The translations under genes and the position numbers were made by a program. 33,750 nt of DNA from Pseudomonadota bacterium (lineage in GTDB: Bacteria > Pseudomonadota > Gammaproteobacteria > Burkholderiales > Burkholderiaceae_C). The DNA lies in NCBI GenBank assembly GCA_021804595.1, contig JAJZHH010000017.1:1-33750 (forward strand), read 5' to 3'. The notes under the pieces are model-generated. The model saw only the letters and a list, made by a program, of their open reading frames with translations. It had not been told where the DNA came from and searched no databases. Positions 18,253-25,435 of the stretch are shown here, piece after piece; positions within the stretch are counted from its first letter, which is position 1, and every line of letters starts with the position of its first letter.

Positions 18253-19059
18253 TCAGCCGCGCACGACTTGCCGTTCGATCGCGCCGAATACCCCGCCGAC
18301 GCGGCCGTCACGCCCGCCGGCGCGCAGCTCGACGCGCAGCACGTCGCCATCGCCGAGCCACACCGGCGTGGCGCCGTCGCCGCGCCGCGCGGCGATGCAG
18401 CCCCCGGGCACCAGCGCGACCGCGACCGCGCTGCCCGCCCCCAGCGCCGCGCCCGCGGCGTGGCGCGCGATCGCCTCGCCGAGCCGCGCACGCGCTTCGA
18501 AGCGACCGAGCGCGATGCCGCCACGCGCGACGTCGACGCTGCCGCCCAGCTCGGTGGTCGCGGCCGCGCCGAATTCGTCCGGCGTCACCGCGACCGGCGC
18601 CGCGGCACGCTCGCCGCACGGCCGGCCATCGCGCCACGGCTGCGCGACCAGCATCAGCAGCCGCAGCTGGCGCAGCCCCTCGGCGGCGTCGGCACCGCGC
18701 GCGACGTCGTCGGTCAGCGCGACCAGCATCGGTTCCACATCGAGCCGCTCGCCGTCGGCCACCAGCGGCGCATGCGCGCCGTGCAGCGCCGCGGCGACGC
18801 CGCCGCCGTCGACCCACCAGCCGTAGGGACGCGGCAACGGAGCGACGCACTGCGCCGGGTCGAACGCGAACGCATGGCGCGCGCGTCCGCCGTTCAGCGC
18901 GTCGCTGAGATCCTGCAGCTGCGGCGCGGCGAAGGCCCAGTCGTCGAGGGCCTGCTGCAGCCGCGTGATGCCATCGACGAACACCGCGCCGGCCAGGTCG
19001 CGGCTGACCACCGCAAGCTGACCGTCGCGCGAGCCGTCGCGCAGGCTGGCGAGTTTCAT
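18253..19059 (-). CDS. fumarylacetoacetate-hydrolase-fold protein, probably catalytically degenerate
   Basis: A 268-residue protein whose two ends match the betaproteobacterial FAH family: MKLASLRDGSRDGQL, then LQQALDDW, QLQDL, HAF.FDP and APLPR at the N-terminus; APVAVTPDEFG centrally; GGVFGAIERQVVRG at the end. From memory, family members are about 330 residues and carry a metal site (FEAEVAVITGD, then LANDVS) and a lysine/phenylalanine-rich active-site stretch (GFGFFQSKP). Here the first reads LDVEPMLVALTDD, the second LMLVAQPWRD, and the third is missing. The frame is intact and the codon use matches the neighbours, so it may be a pseudoenzyme. A TACAAT -10 lies at 19111-19116 on the minus strand. 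Confidence 0.72.
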   Translation of the reverse strand: MKLASLRDGSRDGQLAVVSRDLAGAVFVDGITRLQQALDDWAFAAPQLQDLSDALNGGRARHAFAFDPAQCVAPLPRPYGWWVDGGGVAAALHGAHAPLVADGERLDVEPMLVALTDDVARGADAAEGLRQLRLLMLVAQPWRDGRPCGERAAAPVAVTPDEFGAAATTELGGSVDVARGGIALGRFEARARLGEAIARHAAGAALGAGSAVAVALVPGGCIAARRGDGATPVWLGDGDVLRVELRAGGRDGRVGGVFGAIERQVVRG

Positions 19060-19154
19060 CGGATGCGTCCCCGGTTCGATGCAAGGCGCCGCGCCGTCGC
19101 GGCTGCGCGCATTGTAGGCAGCACGGCGCGGGTGCTTCGCGGCACAATGCCGGC

Positions 19155-19982
19155 ATGAACCGCCCACGCTTGCACCAACGGTGCACACCGTCCGCTGCCG
19201 TGCCGCCACGCGCCGCTGCCGGGTACAGCTGCCGCAGGCTCCCGCGGCTGCTGCTGGCCCCGCTGCTGGCCCCGCTGCTGGCCTCGATGGCGACGCTCGC
19301 CGCCGCGGCGGCCCCGGCGGCCCCGGCAAGCACTCCGACGGCCGCTGCAGCGGCTGCCTGGCAGCCCTCGATCGAATTGCGCTACGCGTTGCGCGGCCAC
19401 TATTTCATCGGGCTGAGCGGCAGCGGCGCGTTCACCTGGCAACGCGACGGCGACCGCTACCGGGTCGCGCTGACCGGTTCGTCGCTGGTCGACTTCGCCT
19501 ACACCAGCAGCGGGCGCATCGACGGCGCCCGCCTCGCGCCGGACCGCTACGTCGAACAGGTGCTGACGCGGCGCAAGGTGGTCGATTTCGACCGCGCCGC
19601 CGGAGTGCTTCGCTTCACCGCGATCAGCGGCACGATGCCGCTGCCGCCGCATCTGCAGGACAGCGCCAGCGTGTTCATGCAGTTGGCCCACCGTTTGCGC
19701 ACCGACCCGGAGCTGTTCGCGCCCGGCCGCCACATGGCCTACGTCGTCGCCCGGCCCAGCGGAACCACGACCTGGGACTTCACGGTGGTCGGCCGCGACC
19801 TCGTGCGCACCGGCGTCGGCGAGCTGTCGTGCTGGCATCTGCGCCACACGCCACGCGACGGCAACCTCGGCGCCGAAGTCTGGCTGGCTCCGTCGCTGAA
19901 CGACCTTCCGGTGCAGATCCGGCTGGAAAAAGACGGCGGTGACTATCTGTTGTTCACGTTGCGCGAAGTGCGTCGGCCGTAA
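19155..19982 (+). CDS. DUF3108 domain-containing exported protein
   Basis: A 275-residue protein with an arginine-rich N-terminus and a hydrophobic segment (about 30-55) acting as signal peptide or anchor, followed by an Ala/Pro linker and a beta-rich DUF3108 domain (about 70-275). Typical pieces are ELRYALRGHYFIGLSGSGAFTW, a DRYRVAL repeat and the end VWLAPSLNDLPVQIRLE. Function unknown; members are probably periplasmic or outer-membrane associated. The signal region contains a short tandem repeat (LLAPLLAPLLA, about 19252-19284). It is divergent from the FAH-like gene across 95 bases. Confidence 0.78.
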   Translation: MNRPRLHQRCTPSAAVPPRAAAGYSCRRLPRLLLAPLLAPLLASMATLAAAAAPAAPASTPTAAAAAAWQPSIELRYALRGHYFIGLSGSGAFTWQRDGDRYRVALTGSSLVDFAYTSSGRIDGARLAPDRYVEQVLTRRKVVDFDRAAGVLRFTAISGTMPLPPHLQDSASVFMQLAHRLRTDPELFAPGRHMAYVVARPSGTTTWDFTVVGRDLVRTGVGELSCWHLRHTPRDGNLGAEVWLAPSLNDLPVQIRLEKDGGDYLLFTLREVRRP

Positions 19983-20086
19983 AGTGTGGGCGAGCAAGTG
20001 CCGTTGTTGTTCTTGTGCACCGGCGGCGGTGCCGCCGCGTTCATACAGCAGGGAAACGCGATATCGAAGGATCGAAGTATCACACC

Positions 20087-20115
20087 TTGAAAAGCCGCGG
20101 CCGCGGCCGTATCTG
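20087..20115 (+). promoter_or_regulatory. possible promoter of the DUF3567 gene
   Basis: TTGAAA (20087-20092), a 17-base spacer made almost entirely of a GC palindrome, and TATCTG (20110-20115). The -35 is good and the -10 is weak. The GC-only spacer is unusual. Confidence 0.3.
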
Positions 20116-20196
20116 CAGGGCAGACGAGAAAACGGGAGCACGGTGACGCCACGACACGGGCCAGCCGGAACATCATCGATTTCAGCGAGGTTCGCC

Positions 20197-20469
20197 ATGC
20201 AAACCATGATCTACGATTCGGACGCCTTTTGCGTGCTGCAGCTCGACTGGGAAGAGCCCGAAGCGGTCGACGGCGCACCGTCGCGGCCCGGTGGCTATGA
20301 AATCGTCGACAAGTTCGCGCGCAAGGAGATCTTCATCGACGGTCGCATCGCCGACGGTTTCCGCGAGCGCGTGCAGCACCTGATGGAAGGCTCGCCAACC
20401 ACCGACGACATCGACGAATTCCTCGACGGCTTCTCGTCGTTGTCGCGGCAGAACCTGCACGCGCACTGA
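20197..20469 (+). CDS. DUF3567 family protein
   Basis: A 90-residue acidic soluble protein of the betaproteobacterial DUF3567 family. The core GGYEIVDKFARKEIFIDG (32-49) is the family hallmark, followed by FRERVQHLMEG and a DDIDEFLDGF segment. No function is established. The ATG at 20197 has a purine-rich AGCGAGG upstream. It stands alone, 214 bases after the DUF3108 gene and converging with the MFS gene 19 bases later. Confidence 0.85.
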   Translation: MQTMIYDSDAFCVLQLDWEEPEAVDGAPSRPGGYEIVDKFARKEIFIDGRIADGFRERVQHLMEGSPTTDDIDEFLDGFSSLSRQNLHAH

Positions 20470-20488
20470 TGCCGGCGCGACGGCCCGA

Positions 20489-21790
20489 TCAGCGCGCCGT
20501 GTCGGCGTGGCCGCGCGCATGCGTCTCGCCGGCCAGCGCGACGCACACGAGCGCGATGAACACCCATACCAGCAGCACGGCAAACGCGGCCTGGAACGCG
20601 AACCGGTCGTAAAGCCGCACGCTGCCGACCGCGCGGCCGCGCCACAAGGCGTCGAGCACCCATCCCAGCAGCGGCAGCTGCACCAACGCGCCGACCATCA
20701 CGCCGGTGTTGTGCACGCCGGTGGCGGTGCCGGCCAGCCGCGCCGGCACCGATTCCTTGGCCCAGGCGAAACCGACGACCATGGCCCCCGAGCCGAGCGC
20801 GCTGGCCAGCAGCAGCGTCAGCAGCAGCGAAGTCGGCGCCAGCGGCCACAGCGACAGCTGCGCGAAGCCGAGCAGCGTCAGCAGCGCGCCGATCAGGTAG
20901 GGCAGCTTGCGCCGCCGCAGCCGGTCCGACAGCCTGCCCCAGAACACGCCGCCGACCGAGAACGCCACCAGCATCGCGGCGATCACCCACGACGCCTGCG
21001 CCGGGCTCAGCCCGCGCTGCTGGACCAGGAACGGCGTTCCCCACAGCGTGGTGAACGTCAGGAAGGCGCCGCACACGCCGCTGGGCGCGACGAACAGCAG
21101 CGCGGTGTTGCGCCACTGCCAGACCGCGCGCAGGCCGCGCCAGACCTCGGCGCCGCCGTGCGGCTCGCGCGGCGGCAGCCAGTCGCGCCAGCCGCCTTCG
21201 TGCGGCGAGTTGCGGATCACCCGCCAGGCCAGCACCGACAGCACCAGGCACGCCGCGCCGACGGCGGCCAGCGACGCGCGCCAGCCCCACGCGCGGCTCA
21301 TCGCCAGCAGCGGCGCCTGCGCCAGCACTGCGCCGAGCGTGCCCACCGACAGCGACAAGCCGGACATCGTGCCGAACACGCGCGGCGCGAACCAGCGCGC
21401 CGAAATCTCCAGCAGCGACACCCAGGCCACGCCGTGGCCCAGGCCGATCAGTCCACGCGCGAGCAGCGCCACCGGCAGATTCGGCGCCGCGGCGAACAGC
21501 AAGGTGCCCAGCCCGGTGACCGCGGTGCCGAACACGATCAGCGCCTTCGGCCCCCAGCGGTCGTTGGCGATGCCGGTCGGTATCTGCGACGCGGCGTAAA
21601 AGTAGAAATAGAACGACGCCAGGTTGCCGAGCTGCGCCGCGTTGAGCCCGAAGTCGCGCATCAAGGGCACGTTGAGCACACCCGGGGTCACGCGCAGGAA
21701 GAACCCGGCCATGTACGCCGCGGCTGCCAGCGCCCACATGGCCAGCGCCGCGCGCAGTGGCGGATGGGAAGGTTCGGTGGCGTCAAACAT
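20489..21790 (-). CDS. MFS family transporter
   Basis: A 433-residue major facilitator superfamily protein with twelve predicted membrane segments. The motif-A-like loop between segments 2 and 3 is GIANDRWGPK, and the corresponding loop in the second half is GRLSDRLRRRK. The FYFYFYAASQIPTG stretch in segment 2 is typical of organic-anion/phosphate-sugar type members. The substrate cannot be told. The gene is divergent from the ArsR regulator across 108 bases, which makes it a natural candidate target of that regulator. Confidence 0.85.
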   Translation of the reverse strand: MFDATEPSHPPLRAALAMWALAAAAYMAGFFLRVTPGVLNVPLMRDFGLNAAQLGNLASFYFYFYAASQIPTGIANDRWGPKALIVFGTAVTGLGTLLFAAAPNLPVALLARGLIGLGHGVAWVSLLEISARWFAPRVFGTMSGLSLSVGTLGAVLAQAPLLAMSRAWGWRASLAAVGAACLVLSVLAWRVIRNSPHEGGWRDWLPPREPHGGAEVWRGLRAVWQWRNTALLFVAPSGVCGAFLTFTTLWGTPFLVQQRGLSPAQASWVIAAMLVAFSVGGVFWGRLSDRLRRRKLPYLIGALLTLLGFAQLSLWPLAPTSLLLTLLLASALGSGAMVVGFAWAKESVPARLAGTATGVHNTGVMVGALVQLPLLGWVLDALWRGRAVGSVRLYDRFAFQAAFAVLLVWVFIALVCVALAGETHARGHADTAR

Positions 21791-21880
21791 CGTGTCGTTA
21801 TCGCTCGAGGGAATCTTGACGGAATGCTTTCAATTGGACCACGAGGTTCCTTGTCTTGTATCAAAGTCCTAGGCCAAACA

Positions 21881-21904
21881 ATCCATAGACTGAACACTAT
21901 GGAT
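21881..21904. promoter_or_regulatory. 24-bp inverted repeat operator over the arsR-type start codon
   Basis: ATCCATAG (21881-21888), eight bases, CTATGGAT (21897-21904): arms are perfect. The right arm contains the ATG (21899) and the left half contains a possible -10 (TAGACT, 21886-21891). A dimeric ArsR protein bound here would block its own transcription. In RNA it could also pair and mask the start codon, if transcription begins upstream. Confidence 0.6.
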
Positions 21905-22249
21905 CTTGCCGCCTCTACCCCCTCCGTGTCGCTGGCGCTCCCTCCCGGGCAAATGCGCGCGCAGCAGTTGCGCGGGCGTTCGGGCGATCTTGCCGTGCGC
22001 GTGCTCAAGGCGATGGCGCATCGCGAGCGCCTGTCGATCCTGTGCCTGCTGATGGACGGCGCGATGTGCGTGCGCGACCTCGAGCGCGGCGTCGGCATGC
22101 GCCAGGCCGCGCTGTCGCAGCAACTCTCGCGCCTGCGCGCCGAGAACATCGTCGACGCCGAACGCCAGGGGCGCTTCATGCTCTACCGCATCAAGACCCC
22201 GCAGGTGATGGCGGTCGTTCGCGCGCTGTGCAGCGAACTGAGCAACTGA
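21899..22249 (+). CDS. ArsR family regulator of the BigR/SqrR/YgaV (sulfide/persulfide-sensing) type
   Basis: A 116-residue winged-helix repressor: LKAMAHRERLSILCLLMDG, then the helix-turn-helix with MRQAALSQQLSRLRAENIV and wing RQGRFMLYRI. It has no ArsR metal-box ELCVCDL. It has a cysteine in the second helix (C49, in ILCLL) and one in the last helix (C111, in RALCSEL), 62 residues apart. This is the placement used by BigR and SqrR to form a disulfide or polysulfide bridge on sensing reactive sulfur. C57 is extra. The inducer is inferred from this pattern only. The start at 21899 has no ribosome site and may be leaderless; ATG 21953 is an alternative. It ends seven bases before the convergent CoxG-like gene. 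Confidence 0.8.
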   Translation: MDLAASTPSVSLALPPGQMRAQQLRGRSGDLAVRVLKAMAHRERLSILCLLMDGAMCVRDLERGVGMRQAALSQQLSRLRAENIVDAERQGRFMLYRIKTPQVMAVVRALCSELSN

Positions 22250-22256
22250 CGCCGCT

Positions 22257-22826
22257 TCAAATCCCCCCGCGCGCTCCCAGGTAGGCGACGGCCGCGCCGA
22301 TCAGTGTCGGCAGCGCCCAGCTCCAGCGTGCGCGCCAACCGTGCCACGCCGGCCTTGCGGCGCGTTCGGCAAAGCGCGCAAAGAAGTCCTCGATGCCGGC
22401 ACGCAGCGCTCCATCGACCGGCGCCGGCTCGAGCTCGACCAGCACGCCGCCGGTCTCGACCACGGCCTGGTAGCGCAACGTGCAGCCGCGCCGGCCGCGC
22501 GGCTGCAGCGCGACGAGCAGCCGCACCACACCGAAACCCGCGTTGCCGGCATTGCCTTCGACGGTCAGCAGGCAGCGCAACGGCGCGTGCTGCACGTCGA
22601 CGCGCAACACACCGTTGAGCTTGAGCACCTCGCCGCCGAACACGACGCGCCGGCGCAGCTCGAAACCGCCGTCGTCGCGCGCCGTCAGCCGTGCGCGCGG
22701 CGCCATGCACGCGGCCAGCACCGACGCCGACTGCAGCGCGTCGACGACGGCGCCGGGGCTCAGGGAAATGCGGCAATGGCCATCGAAGTCCAAGGCTGCC
22801 TCACGCTTGCTCGGAACGCGGCGCAC
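22257..22826 (-). CDS. CoxG-like SRPBCC-fold protein with C-terminal membrane anchor
   Basis: A 189-residue protein with a CoxG/SRPBCC helix-grip pattern. Residues about 12-155 run from a START-like strand (ALDFDGHCRISLSPGAVVDAL) through VLAACMAPRA, which corresponds to the family's L..C.PG, to the long C-terminal helix. Residues about 168-184 (WSWALPTLIGAAVAYLG) form a single membrane segment, as in CoxG proteins that anchor CO-dehydrogenase-type molybdenum enzymes. No such enzyme is in the window. Start is GTG 22826, with AGGA eight bases upstream. Homology is by pattern only, so a generic lipid- or ligand-binding SRPBCC protein is equally possible. Confidence 0.65.
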   Translation of the reverse strand: MRRVPSKREAALDFDGHCRISLSPGAVVDALQSASVLAACMAPRARLTARDDGGFELRRRVVFGGEVLKLNGVLRVDVQHAPLRCLLTVEGNAGNAGFGVVRLLVALQPRGRRGCTLRYQAVVETGGVLVELEPAPVDGALRAGIEDFFARFAERAARPAWHGWRARWSWALPTLIGAAVAYLGARGGI

Positions 22827-22941
22827 CCTGGAAATCCTGGGCCGCCGCCTGGGCTTTCAGCTTGTCTTGTAAATCGACCGGTACCCGCCGGCAACAGGCT
22901 AAACCCTGTTCGCGAGCCGCCACCGGCGTTACAGTAAGCGC

Positions 22942-23958
22942 ATGGGAATGAACATCGTGATTCTCGACGACTTCCAGGACGCGGTGCGCAAGCTCGGCTG
23001 CTTCGAGCGCCTTGCCGGCCACGACGTCAAGGTGTTCAACAACAACGTCAAGGGCGCCGGGCAGCTCGCGGTGCGCCTGCGCGACGCGCAGGCCGTGGTG
23101 CTGAACCGCGAGCGCACCGCGCTGAGCCGCGCGGTGCTCGAGAAATGCCCACGGTTGCGACTGGTGGCCCAGATCGGTCACGTCGGCCCGCACCTCGACG
23201 TCGACGCCTGCACGCGCCTGGGCATTGGCGTCGTCGCCGGCACGGGCGACCCGCAACCGACCGCCGAATTCACCTGGGCGCTGGTGATGAGCGCGATGCG
23301 GCGCATCCCGCAATACGTCGCCAGCCTCAAACAAGGCGTATGGCAGCAGTCGGGGCTGAAGTCGCAGGCGATGCCGGTCAATTTCGGCCTCGGCACGCGT
23401 CTGGCCGGGAAGAGGCTGGGCATCTGGGGCTACGGTCGCGTCGGCCGCATCGTCGCCGGCTACGGCCGCGCCTTCGGCATGCGCGTCGTGATCTGGGGCG
23501 GCGAGGGATCGCGCCGCGCGGCGCTCGAGGACGGCTTCGACGTCGCCGACTCGCGCGACGCGCTGTTCGCCGACAGCGATGTGCTGACGCTGCACCTGCG
23601 CCTCAGCGAAACCACTCGCGGCATCGTCACGCTGGCCGACTTGTCGCGGATGAAACCGCACGCGGTGCTGGTCAACACCGCGCGTGCCGAACTGATCGCG
23701 CCCGACGCGCTGGTCGCCGCACTGAACCGCGGTCGTCCGGGAATGGCCGCGGTCGACGTCTTCGAGTCCGAGCCGATCATGCGCGGCAACCCGCTGCTGC
23801 GGCTGGAGAACGCGATCTGCACCCCGCACATCGGCTACGTCGAGGCCGAACACTACGAGAGCCTGTTCACGCAGGCGTTCGACTCGATCGTGCGCTTCGC
23901 CAACGGCGACACCTCGGGGCTGATCAATCCACTGGCGCTCGAGCGGCTGCGCGCGTAA
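22942..23958 (+). CDS. D-2-hydroxyacid dehydrogenase family protein
   Basis: A 338-residue NAD(P)-dependent dehydrogenase of the D-isomer 2-hydroxyacid family (2-oxo acid to D-2-hydroxy acid). The nucleotide fold holds GYGRVG at 163-168; the catalytic triad is R248 (NTARAE), E277 (FESEP) and H296 (CTPHIGY). The substrate is unknown, and it should not be called phosphoglycerate dehydrogenase because the ACT domain is absent. ATG 22942 and ATG 22948 (MNIVILDD, closer to the usual family start) are both possible. TACAGT at 22930-22935 would start transcription almost at the first ATG, so a leaderless message is possible. Confidence 0.87.
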   Translation: MGMNIVILDDFQDAVRKLGCFERLAGHDVKVFNNNVKGAGQLAVRLRDAQAVVLNRERTALSRAVLEKCPRLRLVAQIGHVGPHLDVDACTRLGIGVVAGTGDPQPTAEFTWALVMSAMRRIPQYVASLKQGVWQQSGLKSQAMPVNFGLGTRLAGKRLGIWGYGRVGRIVAGYGRAFGMRVVIWGGEGSRRAALEDGFDVADSRDALFADSDVLTLHLRLSETTRGIVTLADLSRMKPHAVLVNTARAELIAPDALVAALNRGRPGMAAVDVFESEPIMRGNPLLRLENAICTPHIGYVEAEHYESLFTQAFDSIVRFANGDTSGLINPLALERLRA

Positions 23959-23981
23959 CGCAAGCGCTGCCGTCGGGTCGC

Positions 23982-24003
23982 GACCGGCGCGGCCGCGCCG
24001 GTC
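23982..24003. terminator. perfect 22-bp palindrome between convergent genes
   Basis: Eleven-base arms GACCGGCGCGG and CCGCGCCGGTC abut without a spacer between the dehydrogenase and mnmE, which converge. A hairpin would form in either transcript. There is no T tract, so it may stop transcripts with Rho or protect 3' ends. Confidence 0.5.
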
Positions 24004-24012
24004 GGCGTCGGC

Positions 24013-25422
24013 TCACTTGCCGATGCAGAAGCGACCGAAGATGTCGCCGAGCAACTCGTCGGCGCTGACCTCGCCGGTGATGGTCATCAAGGCCTCGTGC
24101 GCCAGCCGCAGCTCCTCGGCGAGCAGCTCGAGGCGCTCGTCGGCGAGCTGCGCGGCGGCGTCGCGCAAATGCCCGCCGGCGTCGCGCAGCGCCTGCACGT
24201 GGCGCGTTCGCGCCAGGAACACGCCGTCGGGCAACGCCTGCCAGCCGCAGGCCTGCAGCAGCGCCGCGCGCAGCGCGTCCAGGCCAGCGCCGCCGCGCGC
24301 CGACAGCAGCAGCCCGGCAGCGTCACGCCAGCCCTGCGCCGCGGCGAACGCGTCGCGCCGCGCTGGCGCGTCGGCGCAGGCGTCGACCTTGTTCCACAGG
24401 TGCAGCGGCGCCACGCGCGCATGCTCGGCCAGCTGCTGCGCGATGCGCGCTTCGTCGGCAGCGTAGCCCGGCTCGGCCAGCCGCGTCAGGTCGTGCACGA
24501 ACAGCACCGCGTCGGCGTCGGCGATCGCCTCCCAGCTGCGCTGCACGCCGATGCGCTCGACCGGGTCGTGGCTGTCGCGCAGGCCGGCGGTGTCGATCAC
24601 GTGCAGCGGCACGCCGTCGATCTGGATGTGCTCGCTGATGCGGTCGCGCGTGGTGCCGGCCACGTCGGTGACGATGGCCCGTTCGGCGCCGGCCAGCGCG
24701 TTGAGCAGCGAGCTCTTGCCGACGTTGGGCTGGCCGGCCAGCACCACGCGCATGCCGTCGCGCAGCAGCGCGCCCTGGCGCGTGCGCTGCTGCAGCTCGG
24801 CGACGCGCCGGCCGAGCTCGGCCAGCCGGGCGTCGACCTGCGCGGCGCGCACGAAATCGATGTCTTCTTCGGGAAAATCCAGCGTCGCCTCGACCAGCGC
24901 GCGCAACTCGCGCAGCTGCGCGGCCAGGGCGTGCACCGCGGCGGACAGCTCGCCGGCCAGCGCGCGCGACGCGCTGCGCACCGCGCTGGCGGTGCTGGCG
25001 TCGATCAGGTCGGCGACCGCTTCGGCCTGCGCCAGATCGAGCTTGCCGTTGAGAAAGGCACGCTGGGTGAACTCGCCGGGATCGGCCAGGCGCATGCCGC
25101 CGTCGCGGCCGAGCTCGAGCACGCGGGCCAGCAGCAGCTGCAGCAGCGCGGCGCCGCCGTGCACCTGCAGCTCGAGCACGTCCTCGCCGGTGTACGAATG
25201 CGGCGCCGGAAAGTACAGCACCAGGCCGCGGTCCAGCGTCGCCCCGGAAGCGTCGCGCAAGTCGCACAGCGTCGCGTTGCGCGGCGGCGGCACGCTGCCG
25301 CACAGCGCGGCGGCCAGCGCGCGCAGGTCAGGCCCGGACGCGCGCACGATGCCGACCGCGCCGCGGCCGGCCGCGGTGGCCAGCGCGGCGATCGGCGCAC
25401 CGCGCGCGGCCAGCGGGTTCAT
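24013..25422 (-). CDS. mnmE: tRNA modification GTPase MnmE
   Basis: A 469-residue GTPase (TrmE) that acts with MnmG on wobble U34 of tRNAs. N-terminal folate-binding/dimer domain (1-120, GAVGIVRASGP, then DPGEFTQRAFLNGKLDL), helical domain, inserted G domain with P-loop GQPNVGKSS (K236), GTTRD and DTAGLRD switches and NKVD, then the C-terminal FGRFCIGK with the conserved cysteine four from the end. It follows yidC by 13 bases and ends the rpmH-rnpA-yidD-yidC-mnmE group. Its partner mnmG lies about 11 kb to the left. Confidence 0.97.
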   Translation of the reverse strand: MNPLAARGAPIAALATAAGRGAVGIVRASGPDLRALAAALCGSVPPPRNATLCDLRDASGATLDRGLVLYFPAPHSYTGEDVLELQVHGGAALLQLLLARVLELGRDGGMRLADPGEFTQRAFLNGKLDLAQAEAVADLIDASTASAVRSASRALAGELSAAVHALAAQLRELRALVEATLDFPEEDIDFVRAAQVDARLAELGRRVAELQQRTRQGALLRDGMRVVLAGQPNVGKSSLLNALAGAERAIVTDVAGTTRDRISEHIQIDGVPLHVIDTAGLRDSHDPVERIGVQRSWEAIADADAVLFVHDLTRLAEPGYAADEARIAQQLAEHARVAPLHLWNKVDACADAPARRDAFAAAQGWRDAAGLLLSARGGAGLDALRAALLQACGWQALPDGVFLARTRHVQALRDAGGHLRDAAAQLADERLELLAEELRLAHEALMTITGEVSADELLGDIFGRFCIGK

Positions 25423-25435
25423 CGCGCGACTCCGT

